Origin: Prunus persica
Taxonomy: Eukaryota; Streptophyta; Magnoliopsida; Rosales; Rosaceae
Direction: 5' to 3'
Assembly: GCF_000346465.2 (NCBI RefSeq)
Contig: NC_034010.1
Location: 15,849,248 to 15,913,247, forward strand
Length of the DNA: 64,000 nucleotides
Shown: piece after piece, positions 1-13,404 of the stretch
How positions within the stretch are numbered: position 1 is the first letter of the stretch
How the letters are laid out: the number at the start of each line of letters is the position of its first letter
Program-made: the position numbers and the translations under genes
The notes under the pieces: generated by a model
Databases searched by the model: none
The model's input: only the letters and a program-made list of their open reading frames with translations
Told to the model about the DNA's origin: nothing

Positions 1-665
1 GCGCATGCTATTTCGATATGATGTTCACATTTGTTTACACAGGATGGGAAGGGACTGCAAATGATTCTAGAGTGTTCACAGATGCAGTGTTGAGACCAGA
101 GAACGAATTTCCTTTTCCAGAGGAAGGTATGAATAAATATAGAAAATTAAATTGAAATTATTAATAACATTTATTATCACATGCAAATAACGAATTAATT
201 AAATAGGATACTACTATGTTGTGGATGCTGGATATACAAATATGTCTGGATTCTTGGCACCTTACCAAGGTGAGATATATCATTTGTGTGATTATAGGGG
301 ACCGAGCCGAGCACCAAGAGGTCCTACAAAATTATTCAATTATAGAAATTCTTCATTACGTAATGTAATTGAGCGATGTTTTGGTGTGTTGAAAGCTCAT
401 TTTTCAATTTTGAAATTGATGCCCAATAATCCTCCACGTAAGCAACAAAGTATCCCTTGCAAGTTGTGTGTTACATAATTTTATCCTAAGAAAGCACGTC
501 GTTATAGGTTGTTTGAAGAGTTTCAAGTAGAAGACATGATTGTTGAGGGTGAAGATATGGCTACACCAAATTTAGATATGTCTTTCGGGAAATATTGCAC
601 AAATGATAAACATTAGAGATAAGATTGCACAAGATTTGTGGCGTGATTTCACCCAAGGCTCTTGA
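1..665 (+). pseudogene. PIF/Harbinger transposase (DDE_Tnp_4) 3' remnant
   Basis: Two joined coding blocks read as the C-terminal half of a Harbinger-type transposase nuclease. Block 1 (about 20-126) reads FDMMFTFVYTGWEGTANDSR in the right frame and ends at a GT donor. After an 80-bp intron, block 2 starts at 207 with YYYVVDAGYTN. NSSLRNVIERCFGVLK follows, which is the conserved region of the family. The frame stops at 476-478; CVLHNF in another frame and an IRDKIAQDLW tail ending at 665 show at least one frameshift. The start lies outside the window. Known for the family: cut-and-paste DNA transposition. Inference: a dead copy, because of the frame breaks. Confidence 0.85.
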
Positions 666-1052
666 TTATGTTATTGTAATTTTTATGTTTGCAATGAATA
701 TGTTTATGTAATATTTGGTCTGCAAACTTGTGTGATTAAACACATTTAGTTAGCTAGTTAAGATATTAACTTGGATAATTATATCATGGAAGCTAATGAA
801 TGTTTCGATCGACTAATTTAAACTTAGCCAAATGCATAACTAGATCACTTTTTTTTTTTTTTTTAAAATCTAATTTAATTCAAGCTCTTTGATTTTAGTA
901 AAATGAGTCAATTGAGGAAAACATGTTTGGTGTGCATAATAAAAAATGAGTTAGACTAATTACATACATAAGTGTATGAAAATGTTAGTTAAATTTTATT
1001 TTTTAAAATCCTCCTATTGAACGCATATTCAGTGTTTTTGTAATTTTTACAT
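666..1052. other. AT-rich intergenic
   Basis: No gene seen. A T-tract lies near 849-864. It separates the transposase remnant from the long-TIR element. Confidence 0.6.
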
Positions 1053-1265
1053 GGGTTAATTGGTGATTTGCCTAACTTGAACATAACTTTCAATTTACCC
1101 CATATCTTTTTTTTTAATTTATAGAAAATTAAGGATATGAACTTCTTTTTTTCGCCAATTTCTCCCCTGCAGCCTAAATCCGCAACATTTTATCCAATTT
1201 GCCTTTAAATATGAGGGCAAAATGATAATTGTGTACGTTAAAAATAAAAACCAAAAAATTCAAAT

Positions 1266-1327
<62 letters not shown>

Positions 1328-2355
1328 CTTTGCAAATGCAGGCTGGGTTCTGTAGGTGGGGGGCTGGAGTAGGGATCTGTTGTAGCCGCCAAGAAGGAGG
1401 GGAGGGATAGGTTTAGGTATGGAGGCAAGGGTTGGGGGATCGAATGGGTCTGGGTATTGGGGGGCAAGGGCTGGGTGATGGGTCTCGATTGGAGAGAGAA
1501 CAAAAAGAATGGGGAGGAGAGATTTGTGGGGTGGGGGATTGATCTGGGGATGGAGGATTGGTCTGGGGGGTGGAGAGTGATGGTCACATAGGAAATGGTA
1601 GGAAAAGAAAACTCGTTGGCTCCGGGGGCGGGGGTTTGAGTGGTGTGTTGTGGGGGGTGGAGTGGAGAGGGGCACCTCCACCCTTCTGTTCTTTGCATCC
1701 AAAATGAACCTCACCCTTGATACATTGCTCTTATACACCAATCTCACCCTTAGGTACGCCTGGCCTTCCTTCCTCTTCTTTCTTCTTCATTTCTTAGTAT
1801 ATAACTTAGTTTTCCCACTCAAAACAAACGTGAACCTCCAATCATTATAATTGAACTCAATTTCATACATTTTTCATAATGGGTAGTTTGCAGTTTGCTT
1901 AGCTGGGTTCATATACTTCATCAAATGGTTGCTGTATAAGAGCCCATCATGCTCATGTAGTGATTGGATTGAAGTTTTGAAGTTATGTATAAGCCAATTC
2001 AACCTAAGTAACTGGTCTGGGATGGGGGATTGGTCTGGGAGTGGAGGATGGTGGTCATGGGGGAATGGGAGGAGGAAGAGAGGAGATGGAAGGGGAAGGA
2101 GGACTGGGCTGGGTTCTTTGGGTTGGGGGGAGGGAGGGATTGGCACTACGTTTACTCTTTCTCTTCAATTTTTTCCAAAAAAATAATTTTTTTTAAAATA
2201 ATTTAATTGAAAATTGGATGAAATGTTGAGAATTTAGACGGCATGGGGGAAATTGGCGAAAAAAAGAAGTTCATATTCTTAATTTTCTAAAAAAAACAGA
2301 TAGGGGTGAATCGAAAGATATGGACAAGTTCAGGGGGCAAATCACCAGTTAACTC
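1053..2355. mobile_element. Non-autonomous Mutator-like element with about 115-bp TIRs
   Basis: The left end (1053-1170) and the reverse complement of the right end (about 2235-2355) match over roughly 115 bp. Both arms carry GGTGATTTGCC and GAACTTCTTTTTTTCGCCAA. The flanks are TTTTTACAT (1044-1052) and TTTTCACAT (2356-2364), a 9-bp target duplication with one mismatch. Long TIRs and a 9-bp duplication are typical of Mutator-like elements. The interior has no transposase. It holds a (TC)n(TA)n microsatellite (1270-1327) and two G-rich blocks (1350-1680 and 2010-2150) that share GGGGGATTG-TCTGGG-GTGGAGGAT-type sequence. Proline-rich frames on the other strand only reflect the G-rich composition. 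Confidence 0.75.
1270..1327. repeat. (TC)n(TA)n microsatellite
   Basis: Compound dinucleotide repeat: TC from 1270 to about 1310, then TA to 1327. It lies inside the Mutator-like element. Confidence 0.95.
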
Positions 2356-2364
2356 TTTTCACAT

Positions 2365-2777
2365 ATTAGTGCCTAACACGTTTTCACTGTTTTTTGTTTT
2401 TCGACTAAGCTACCAAGCGCGTTTTTGTTCATTGAAAATGCGTTTTATTTTTTCATCTTCACTCTAAAAAAATATTATCTGAAAATGCTCTCTAAAAACA
2501 TAACCAGACCTAAACTTCTAGGAGATTCACACAAAGAAGAATATCGCTGATGCACAAGAAATTAAACAAAATCTTAAAAATAGAAAAGAAAACATTTTAA
2601 AAATCTATTTTATTGAAAACAATTGCATTAACAATTAAAAATTGAGCTAATTATTCAGACTACTCTCCACCGTTGATTTTAATCCAACGGCAAGTGATCA
2701 AGAAAGTCCCTGTTCCACGGACCAAGAGAAGGGGACTGGAATAAAAATACGAAAAGGAAAAACTGTTATTTACATTA
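2365..2777. other. Intergenic, possible MITE debris
   Basis: No gene seen. The stretch 2385-2520, with GCGTTTTT and AAAACATAACCAGACC-type sequence, resembles short hAT-like MITE ends. No TIR pair could be fixed. Confidence 0.4.
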
Positions 2778-3056
2778 TCTATATACATAAAGCAAAAGGC
2801 AGAGAATGGTGAAACATTCAAAATACCAGAAAATGCCCTTTGTTAATTCAAACATTAAGAATTGAAATTATTAATTAAATGAGGATAATATCGTAAATTC
2901 ACATTTTTTAATATTAAAAAAATTAAAATTAAAAACAAAATAAGATAATAGGTCCTACTTTTATGGAACATAACTACCATGTTATTTTTTCTTAATTCTA
3001 AAAATAAAAAAAATAAAAAAAATAAAAAGAAAACCAATTGACACATGTGTCAAGGG
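2778..3056 (+). mobile_element. Short non-autonomous Helitron, copy 1
   Basis: Starts A|TCTATATACATAAAGC and follows the same sequence as the copies at 13815 and 49918 for about 200 bp (AGAGAATGGTGAAACATTC, the ATTAAGAATTGAAATTATT block, the ATGGAACA block). The 5' TC start after an A is a Helitron rule. The 3' end differs: the GCCTCT/AGAGGC hairpin is replaced by the palindrome TTGACACATGTGTCAA near 3037-3052, and no clear CTRR end is seen. It ends about 170 bp before the TIC40 start codon. Confidence 0.6.
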
Positions 3057-3224
3057 CTATTACGTCCTTAGTGTAAAACGAAAAAACAAAAATAGAGATA
3101 GACTCTTGCGTTCAGTTTCTTCTTCAGCTAACAGAAAAAACCCTACCAAAGCTTGGGTTTATAGTTTCATATTAGTTGATAGATACAATTGCAGAGCTCC
3201 TTCCCTGATTCTCTTCTAGTAGTC

Positions 3225-6200
3225 ATGATGTCACTGTCTGTTCCTCACTCACTTCCTCGCTCGCCTCCACTCCATTCGAACCCACCAAGAACTGCTCACT
3301 CGTTCAGTCGATTTCCTCTCTTCCGATGCTCAGCCAATCTCAGAGCCTCCAAAAATAGCCAAAATTCGAGAGTCAATGCTCGCTTCAATGCCCCTCGTCT
3401 CCCAGGTACTAATTCTGTGGTTCTGAATTGGGTTTTTCTAACTCAATTTTACTGATGAGTATCATAGTTTTAGTGTATACCCGTGTTTGATATGCGGTGG
3501 CTGCTAAAGGTCAGAACTTTCAGCTTCTATTTGCAAATATATACTGCAGAAAACAGGGGGTTCGCGTTTCTTTTTATGAATTGTATAAATTATTATCTTT
3601 TTGATATGGTTCTATGCTGAATTATGAGTCTCAAGTGATGCATACAGTTTTGATGACAAAAATTATGTTCATTTGAGGTTGTCTGAGTTGATTTTTCTAG
3701 GTTTGAAAGGCGTGACTATAACCTTGATTGTGTTAGTAAGTTCCCTACTTAGGAAATGATGATTTTATTTTTGAATTTTGAATTTTTCAAGTTTTTATGA
3801 ATTGGGAAAGGAAAACTCTTCAAAACCATGCATAATGCTTCTGTAAGAAAGATACTATTTGTGGTGACTGAAACTTTTAGTTCTAGCGGGTTGGAAAGAG
3901 CGGACAATGGTTTGTCAAATTGAGTTGGCAAGTAAAAATTGTTTGTACTGGGGAATGGATAACCTTGATGCTGCACATGGATGCATGAATTTAGGGAATC
4001 AATTCTAGTTGAATGATTTGTGTTCTTGATGTAGTTTATACCAGGATTTACTATTTCAGGAATTGGGCACTTTGGGACACTAGAATACGGCTCTGTTTGG
4101 GATTATGTAGAAAGAACTTTTAATCATAAACGCTTTTGTTTAGGGTTTAGGGTTTGTTTCGAAGTGCATCAATTTTTTATATTATTTTTTATCAAACATC
4201 CAAGTGCTTCCTGGAAATGCATTTGGAAGCGCTTCTTGAAGAGGATTTTTTTAAAGAAAGAGCTACAAAAATGCTTTTATAAACCGGAAGAATGTTTAAC
4301 TATTTCTACTAAATGCTGTCAAAAGCGCTTTTAGTCCTTCTAAAAACACTGCCCAGAATGCCCTACCTTGAGTAGCTATGGTGCTAGCTCTTGACAAAAA
4401 AAAAAAAAAAAAAAAGCGCTAGATCTTAAGGATATTCTTTATTTTTCCGTCACAAGTTTTAATGTATCTTGCTGATTCTATGATGTTGTGTTTCCATCTT
4501 GTTGCTGTGCAACTTCTCAATATAGTTTTACTCACATGGGCGTTTCGCTTTATGTTTGTACTACAGTTGTAGAGAAGTTAGACGTGGAACGTTTTGCAAG
4601 CATTTCTTCCTCAAGTAGTCGAGAAACATCTTCAGTTGGTGTCAACCCTCAAATCTCAGTACCTCCCCCACCCTCAAATATGTAATAATTTGTTTTTGTT
4701 CATTTTATCAATTATTTATTTATAACCCATTGATCTATTCAATAAGCTTTTGCTGTTGCTTTTTCTTTTCTTCTTGTTCTTCATAAACATATAATCTTTT
4801 CACCTTTATTAATTTATTTTTTAGAGGGTCGCCTCTATTTTGGATTGGTGTTGGTGTTGGGCTTTCAGCACTATTTTCTTGGGTGAGAACAAGATTACTT
4901 GCATCTCTTTGTTTGATAAGACATACATTTATTCGACCAGTTCACCTTTTCTGTGTGTTTGACACGTTGATTGTAATGACAGGTGGCTACAAACTTAAAG
5001 GTGCGTGTTTTCCTCCTAAAATTTACGGATCTATTTTAGTTTGGATTATTGGATTTTAATAGCTTAGGGTATTATTGTTGAGTTCCCTTAACATGTTTAA
5101 TGGTGGTGAAGACGAACCCTAGATATGTGCATTGACATCATAAAGTGATGGACTTTTATCACACTAAACACTCTCTTCCCCTATCTCTCTCTGTCTGTCT
5201 CTGTCTCTATTTGTCTCATTCTATCTGTCTGAAATCTTTTTTCTTCTATTTCTTTGAAATCTTCTACCTCCCCGCTCTATCAAAATTTGAGAAAGAGCTT
5301 TGTAAGAGGACTACAATTAACAAAGGAGATGCATGTGTGTGGGGGGTGTTTTTTATCTATATAATGTGCATAGTGCATAAAGGCTAGAAATTTTGAAAAT
5401 GATATGAGAACATGATCCAACACCACAAGACATTGGCAAGAAATTGACACAAGATATTGTGTTCCTGCTGAGATATCTTTGTGACACGATGTCATTTCGT
5501 GTCCTGTGCATATTAAAATGTTGACATGACAGTGCACGGAATTGGCACGGCATGAGTTAGAAAGCTCAGATGGAATTGATATGAAATGGTACAAAATTGG
5601 ACATGGAATGGAATAACTTTGTGGATGACAACATAGCCCTCTCAGAAAAAGAAAAAAAAAAAAAAACTGTCGCTCATAATAAATGAGTCGTGAGTGTTCA
5701 TTTGTTATGTGGCAGACACAAAATTTAGCCTTACTCTTTTGATATGTTTTCTTTTTTAATCTATCTTTATCTTTTAATCTTCTTTCAGAAATATGCAATG
5801 CAACAAGCTTTTAAGACTTTGATGGGCCAAATGAATACACAAGATAGCCAGTTCAACAATGCTGCATTTCCTCCAGGTTCACCTTTTCCATTTCCCTCAG
5901 CTCCAGCATCAGGGCCTTTTGCCTCACCTTTTCCAGCTACTTCTCAACATTCGACAGTAGACGTATCTGCAACCAGAGTAGATGCAGCACCAGCAGCACC
6001 AGCCTCATCAGCCACACAAGCTGGGCAAGCCACACCAGCTACACCAACCATACCAGCCACCCCTGCCACTGATGCCAACAATGACACAGAACTAAAGAAA
6101 AAGTCGAACAGCTTTGGTATGGCCTTTAATATATATATATATATATATCTTCATGCTTTTTCTTTTCACATATTATTTTCCTTCACTTGGGTTTAATCCA

Positions 6201-9200
6201 TGATATAATTTCCTTTTCCAAAGTTCAGATATATTGGTTTTTGAAAGGTAGAATTTAAAATTTTAAGCTGCCCAAAAGAGCCATGAAAGTAAAACAGTGA
6301 ATTCACTTCTAGAATGGCTTGAACTTTTAAAATTTTGTTTGAAATATATGTGGGTACTCAAAAGTATCATTTATTGCTGGCTGCAAGAGCACAAGGGAAG
6401 TTCTGTGTGATCTCTCTAAATCTGAAATATCATGTATGCTGAGTTTTTTTATTTTATTTTGAGACATCATGTGAGAAAACAGTGATATCTTTTGTTTTGA
6501 CCAATACATGAAATCATTATTAAGAAATTATGACCTAACTAGTTGATTTAGAACCATGAAGCCTAGTTGAATGCTAGAAGAGGCAAAGGTGGTGAATGTG
6601 CCAACCATCATACTTATAAAGAGATATGTCTGCATGATGACTTTACTTGTTAAACAAGTAATCTCAAGGCTGATGCCCACCACAACACTTGGTCCATCCA
6701 TAAAAGGCATGAGTTTTCATTGTTGCGGTTCTGGTAGTACACGGTTTGGATCATACATTGCATGGTGGCCCCAACAATGAGATCCCTTTTGATTCTCCAC
6801 ACAAGGGATTCTTATTAATAAGGGGACTATATTCATATGTAGTAAATTATATAACAAAAAATTTACATTGATAACCCATTATATAAGAAAAATTATATAG
6901 ATTTCTAATTTTCTATTACATAACTTGGAGCATTACCCTTTACCTGAGTTTTAGTTAAAGGGTATGTAATAGATATCTCTGCTGCAAATCTAAGGCTTGC
7001 AAAGCTTGGCAAAGTAATATGTAAAAAGTGGTGTTATTTTTATATGAATTTATGGCATAATGTTTGTTTTCATTTCAAGCTGATCAAACAGCTAGGAGTA
7101 TTAAATGGGCCCCATTTGATTTTAAACAGAGCTGATCTGATTTCAAGCTGTTTGTGGATGATTTAATGTCAAAAAGTATGGACCAACAAGGGGTTAGTGG
7201 AATTAGTCAGGCCCATGGTTTGCTCCCACGGGTTTGATCCGCAATGCAGATTGGGGGATTTCTGGGTATTAAATAAATGTAAAAAAGTATGGTTGACAAA
7301 GGATCAAGGTTAAATGCGTGATTGTCATGATGTTAGAACTTACAGAATCTTTTTTGAAATGATATTGTGGTCTTGCATTGCAACAGAAGCCTTAGTTGTG
7401 TCGTGTGCAGTTGCAGCCAGCTTGTGGTATGCGTCCTGCTTGCATGCATTCATGTCTGCCTGCACACGTGTATGTTTGTGAAATTGTGGGTGTGTGCCTC
7501 GTCTGTATTTGGTGGCTGATCATATGACCTGTCTTTATTGATATATACAGGAATGTTGTGAATATCTTAATCGTTTACTGTAGTGAATATCTTAATAATG
7601 TATGTTTGTGAAACTGTGGCCATCAATACTGCTACTAATTTTTTGACAAGGTACTATTATTTGGATGTTTTCTTATGACAGTTTCCTGTTTGAGATTCTA
7701 AGTGTATCTTCTACTCACAGCTTTTGTAGATGTTACTCCGGAAGAAACTGAACAAAAGAGTCCTTTCGAAAGTAGCTTAAAAGATGTTACTGAAATAGGT
7801 TCATCTAAGGATTTCCAAAATGACGTAAAAGTGAGTATCTTATAATTGGTCTTTCTGATCATGCTGTGATTGTTTGGAGTTAATGTTTAGATTTAACTAT
7901 TTGCAAACTTTATGAAGTTTTCTCAGAATGGAGCTGCTTTTAAGCAGGGGTTTGGTGCCTCAACAGAGTCCCAATCTACTGGTAAGTAAAAAGTTAATTG
8001 ACACTTTTGCTGTCCCTCAGTATTCCGGTGCATGCTTTGCTTTTAGATTTAATGTCAATTTTTTGGTAGTTGTGACAAAGACTATCTTTATCTAAAGACA
8101 GTTGAACTGGATATGTTTAAATTCAGCCTGTTCTGTTTAAAGACTATCTTTTCTTCTTTATTACTTGAGATGCATTTAGATGAGGGAACTAAGACATGCG
8201 TTCACTTTGGATGGAATTTTGACTCATTATATTCTGTAAATCTTCATATCAATTGCAATATTAGGCCAAAGTTTGTCAGTTCTGAAGGTTACACAACTGT
8301 GTCGTAAATGGATATGAAACAATCCTTGATTGCATTACTTTGTAATTCTAGTCAGTCTGGCTTGAAGTGGCTATGATTAAAATGCTATAGTTCATGACTA
8401 TCTTTGCCTTTCTTTCTCAGTTTTTGATTTTTGGAATCTAATCAGACAGTTTACATATTTTTTTAATTCATTAATGGATAGGAAAAGCAAATTCTATATC
8501 AGTGGAAGCTTTGGAGAAAATGTTGGAAGATCCGACGGTGCAGAAGATGGTTTATCCGTAATATACCTTTTGTTATCTTTTGTGCTTTCTAATTGTGATA
8601 AATGATTTTGTTCTGGCATGTTGGTATGGTTGAATCTAGCAAATTAGCTACAAAATTATTATTGTTGACACTTGATACCTTTGTAAATTTTGGAAAGTCG
8701 TCAACAATTTGATTTGGTGAACAAATCTCAATAGTTGCATCAAATTTTCAACGTATGCAATTCACATGCAGCATGAACTTGTATATCTTGTGTGAATAAA
8801 TGTTAGATCCGTACAATATCTTGGTTTATTTGCCAAATAATTTTTCAAGCTTGTCATATAATGTCTAGTCATTTGGGCTAGGATAACTTTTTCAAATTGA
8901 AAGTTTCTTGGTCTATTGGTTGATGCAAACCATTTATTACTAGAAGATTAGACCTTGATAGGAAGGGCATAGTCCTTGGGCAAAATCCCTCACCTTGGTT
9001 AGTTCCATTATCAAATTTCTTATTCATCCCTTTTATTTATTTCTTGCAATATTTATGTTGTGATAAAAGATGTTCTACAAGTGTTACCTTTGTTGATCAA
9101 AGGTTACTTTTTTTGCTTAAAATATTATATAGTTGTAAGTCTACAACATATATTGTAATACTCTTCCAGTTGTCTACATCATGAAAATACCGTTTAACAT

Positions 9201-12200
9201 TTCTTTGATTTGACAGTCTCATGAAAGTTAGACTTCATATTGACATACTCCTTTAGAGGAACTTAATCACATGTTTTTCTTCCTATTAGAAAGAAGATTA
9301 ATTCTGTTCATATCCTTGTAGCTATTTACCAGAGGAGATGAGGAATCCTTCCACTTTCAAATGTAAGTCCATCTATCAGTAACATGGCTTTTTCTAGGTA
9401 ATCTGGGTTTTTCAGTTGTAGCCTTGATATGGCTCATACTAATGCACATCGCCTGCATCAGTAATTCATTTGTTTGTACCTGGTTAGAAATCAGTTTTGA
9501 AGGTATCAAGCAAAATAGCGCTTATCAAGTTTGCCTGCTTGAAGCAATGTCTATGTGCCTTCTTGGCCATATGTTGTCCCTTGTCATTGTGAATGTCACT
9601 GCATAAAACCATGTGTACCTAGAACCTTTTCTTATCTGGTCCCTTTTCGTATGTACCTAGAACCTTTTCTTTCTTTTTCAATACTCAGAATTTTGTTGAA
9701 TTAACCGTGTGTTCTTTCTTTATAGGGGTGTGTTTCCACTCTTGCATTTCTTTTTTGTAGGCCTAGAGTTCATTTTGTTTCTCCTAACCTGTTGCTTTTG
9801 ATTATTAATCTGATCATTATGCACATCATTTGATAGGGATGCTACAAAATCCACAATATCGCCAACAGCTGGAAGACATGCTGTAAGTTTTTTGTTGTTG
9901 CTTATTTACATTTGATATTGCTAGGAGCTTTTTGTTCTAACTTCCTGTATTTAGATTCTGAGCATTTTGTGGTTTCTACCTTGATGTGTCGGAACTATAT
10001 TTTTGGTCTCTGGAAGTTTGAACCAGTTTTTTTATTTTGTTCTTATTTTTAACTTTCTCAACCAAATCCCTGCAATTTTCAAGGTGAATTAAATTTCCTA
10101 TCAAAAAAAATAAAAATAAAAAAAAGGACCAAAAGTGTCCCATCTGCTACAGCTGCGATTTCTGTATGGAATGCATTCACGTACCTGAAATAAAGTCATA
10201 CATATGAATTTTAATTGAAGGAATTTAAAGCTTTTGATCCTTTATATATGTGGGAAATAGGAAAGAGTGGGATCTCCGTTCACTTGCATTGCCTGTGCTT
10301 TATAACTGACCTTTGAGTCTTGCGTCCAGTAATACTTTAAGTACTCATGAAGCAGAGAATGTATCAAGTCGGCATTTCCTGTAACGAAACTTTGACCATG
10401 GTGGACACAACAATGCTTCAACATAAAACTTTGACCATCTTGTGAATTTTTCATCTCTTGCATGTATATGTAAACAAACATGCTTGTAAGAGTCATGTTA
10501 TATTTGTCATTGTATCTTTCAGTGCCTATTTTAAATTTGTGAACTACAAAGGTTAATATACTTGAGTTCTTGACCGTTACATATACACAGGATTACATTT
10601 ACTTTACTTGAATACATGCATTTTGGTAGGATGTAGTGTTCATCTAAATGTTGGACCCTGGTAGGTGAATGCGCTCAGTATCTTTTGTGTGTTTCTGTAG
10701 GGATATTTGGAATCCATTCTTCAACAATATGTCTCTGACACTCTGTCCACTAAATTTTTAGGACAATGAAACATTTTGTTTTGATTTCTGTTGTGTTCTA
10801 CTAGGCTGCATTTTCTATTAAATTTTTGGGGATGTGAGGTTTGTTACCAGATAGGCTGCATCAGTGTGGTGCTTTTGCTATACAAGATTTGTTACTCCTT
10901 CTTCAATTTAATTTATTTTTTCTTTTTTATGCTTGACTCTTGTTTCAGAAATAATATGGGTGGAAGCAATGAATGGGACAATCGTATGATGGATTCATTG
11001 AAAAATTTTGATCTTAGCAGTCCTGAGGTTAAGCAGCAGTTTGGTAAGTTTATGTTGGATTTTAAAACAGCTTCTTTCTCATTTAACATTAAAGTATTCT
11101 GGCTGGAAAAAAAAAAAAAATGAAAGTATGTATTTTTCCTCCCATAGTGCGGTGGATTTGGGTATAAAGCTGGCCACCAAGTAAGAAGTAAGATGAGTGT
11201 TGAAACCAATTCAAGAAATTTATGTACCATTTTTTTTAAAGAAAAAGAGAAGGAAAAAGAAAGAAGGTAAAGCTACATTGAGTGGTTGAGTATGTGGTTT
11301 TGTTTGGAAGGTTGAGACGTTCAATGTCTGTTGCCTTTGGATTGGAAGGTTGGGACTTCTAATGTTGTCAGTGACAGAGCATGAAACACCTGGCGGTATT
11401 GATCATAAGACTGACAAGTTTGACATAGAGAAGCATCTCTAAATTTGAAAGCATACAGCATATGCCTAAACTTCCAAAATATCAAATTGCCCGCCAAGAG
11501 CCCTATTATCAAGAGCTATCATATTAATCAACTTCATAAGGATTTCACTCTTCACCAAAAAAAAAAAAAAAAAATCCCATTGAAGAAATTTGAAGATAGT
11601 AGTCTGATGCTTAGACTGGCATAAGATGGACTCTCTTAAATTGGTGCTCTATGATTGACTTATGATTATGGTATTGAACTGAGGTTAGGCTTCGTGTAAG
11701 AAGGCTTGGGATTAATTAATCAACGACGGGAATTTCTAGAGTGTATTTGATTTGAGGAGTATATATAAAGTTTTGGTATGTATTTTCTTTAATTATTGTC
11801 TTTATATTTTGCAGACCAAATTGGGCTTACACCTGAGGAAGTCATTTCAAAAATAATGGCCAATCCTGAAGTTGCTATGGCATTTCAAAACCCAAGAGTT
11901 CAAGCAGCCATCATGGATGTATGTATTTCCAGAGTACTTAGATTTAATTTAGAACACCCCACATTGCTGTTTACCCACTCACTTTATCCTTGTGCAAAAT
12001 TACGTTGAAGAATGATGTTTAGAAACACAAAAAAGAGTCGCAAAAGAAAAAAAAAAAAAGGAAATGGTAGGACTGGTCTCACCTCCAAATGGCCTCCTTT
12101 TTTGGAAGGTTGGTTGGACTGGCCTCCCATTATGGGGCCTAACCAGTAACTATGGGGTGTTGCAAATGCTGCACCCTGCAGAGGGAAGGCAGTGGGTGCA

Positions 12201-13404
12201 ACCATCAATGGTGGTGGCCATGGCTGCCGCCATCCAAAGTTAACAAAAAATATTATGGGAATAATGTGGGGTGGAAAGTGTAAATTAATAATTTTAGAAG
12301 TTGGTAGGGGTGGAAAAATAGGATGGCACACCATACCAATTCTCTAATATTATTATGTTTCTGTTGCAGTGTTCACAGAACCCGCTCAGCATTGCCAAAT
12401 ATCAAAATGATAAGGAGGTATGGTAGAACTTTTTTGACATCAACCATCATTTCTGATTCGCCTACATGTGTGTTTTTTAGTTGTATTTATTTATTACCTT
12501 TTTAAAATAAAATGTATCCTATTGATAAATCATTATATGATTATTATTAAGTATTTTCTGTTCTTGTGTCTATTCTTTCTTCAAAATGATTGTTTTCACA
12601 TTATAATTCATCTGTTTCTAAGTTAGCATGAGATATCTATAAATTATTTAGCATGTTAAAGATGGCAACTTTCTTGTATAGTTTTGAGTTGTATTCTCGC
12701 TTCTTCCACATGACTTCAACTAGGTATATCTATCTTATCAAAAGCTGGAATGTATTTAAGAGCGTTTGGATAACTCGTCGAATTTCTTTAAGATTTTGTT
12801 ATTAGATCGATCAAGGAACCAATCAGACATCATAAGAGCTTACACTATTGGTTAACTTGTGAGATCTAAATTCATAGGCAATATTTGCAGTAACTTTATT
12901 TCAATATAGAAAATGTTAGCAAAACCCACCAAAGTAAGTTTCACTAGGGGTTGGGAACATTAGTGTTCTGGACATTCGCTCAACTTGATTTTATCTTATT
13001 TTTGTTTAGGGTAAAAAATTGATTTTGTTTCCTAACAACTGATGTGGAACTGTATATTATTATTTTTACAATCGGTTATTACTTTTGACCTAGATCAAGT
13101 GTAGTGTTGCTTCTTAATAGTTTTTGTTGAGGGTCGTTGAGAATGGTTTACATGCAACATGCCGTTAAGTTACTTGATGCTTGAATGTACTTTGGAGGGC
13201 ATTATGTAGTTTTACCAGGCTGGGATGTAGCATTGATTTCAGTTTTCTATTTCCTGATGGGCTAAGGGCGAATTAGCCATCACCCAATATAATTGTATTG
13301 CGTATTAATATATTATGGCATTATCTTCTGTTCCATTGTCTCAGGTTATGGATGTTTTCAATAAAATATCAGAGCTCTTCCCCGGGGTGTCTGGCTCACC
13401 TTGA
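3225..13404 (+). CDS. TIC40: Protein TIC40, chloroplast inner-envelope import co-chaperone (14 exons)
   Basis: TIC40 works at the stromal face of the inner envelope, linking the Tic110 channel to Hsp93/ClpC during protein import. Exons by GT/AG and phase: 3225-3405, 4573-4681, 4825-4882, 4983-5000, 5789-6116, 7721-7830, 7918-7981, 8482-8557, 9322-9362, 9837-9882, 10949-11043, 11815-11918, 12370-12417, 13345-13404. They sum to 1338 nt, 445 aa, close to the Arabidopsis length. Seen: Ser/Pro-rich transit peptide; membrane segment SPLFWIGVGVGLSALFSW (99-116); KYAMQQAFKTLMGQMN; Pro/Ala-rich linker; a first Sti1-like block with NPQYRQQLQDML; a C-terminal Hip/Hop domain with QIGLTPEEVISKIM, NDKEVMDVFNKI and LFPGVSG. 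Start: the first ATG in frame is 3225 (ATG ATG). AATAAA lies near 13747. Introns hold repeats, including a poly-A-containing stretch in intron 4. Confidence 0.95.
4087..4372. repeat. Possible hAT-type MITE in TIC40 intron 1
   Basis: A stretch rich in GCGCTTTT/AAAAGCGC and GTTTGGGATT-type sequence, of the kind seen in short hAT-like MITEs. The two ends are only loosely complementary and no target duplication was found. It contains two TTTAGGG units (about 4139-4157). Confidence 0.3.

Noticed and set aside
1174..1747. Two overlapping proline-rich frames on the minus strand
   Set aside because: They are the complement of a G-rich block and a microsatellite inside a TIR element. No domain, and both strands are open only because of composition.
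4139..4157. TTTAGGGTTTAGGG telomere-type repeat
   Set aside because: Only two units, inside a MITE-like stretch in a TIC40 intron. Not a telomere tract.
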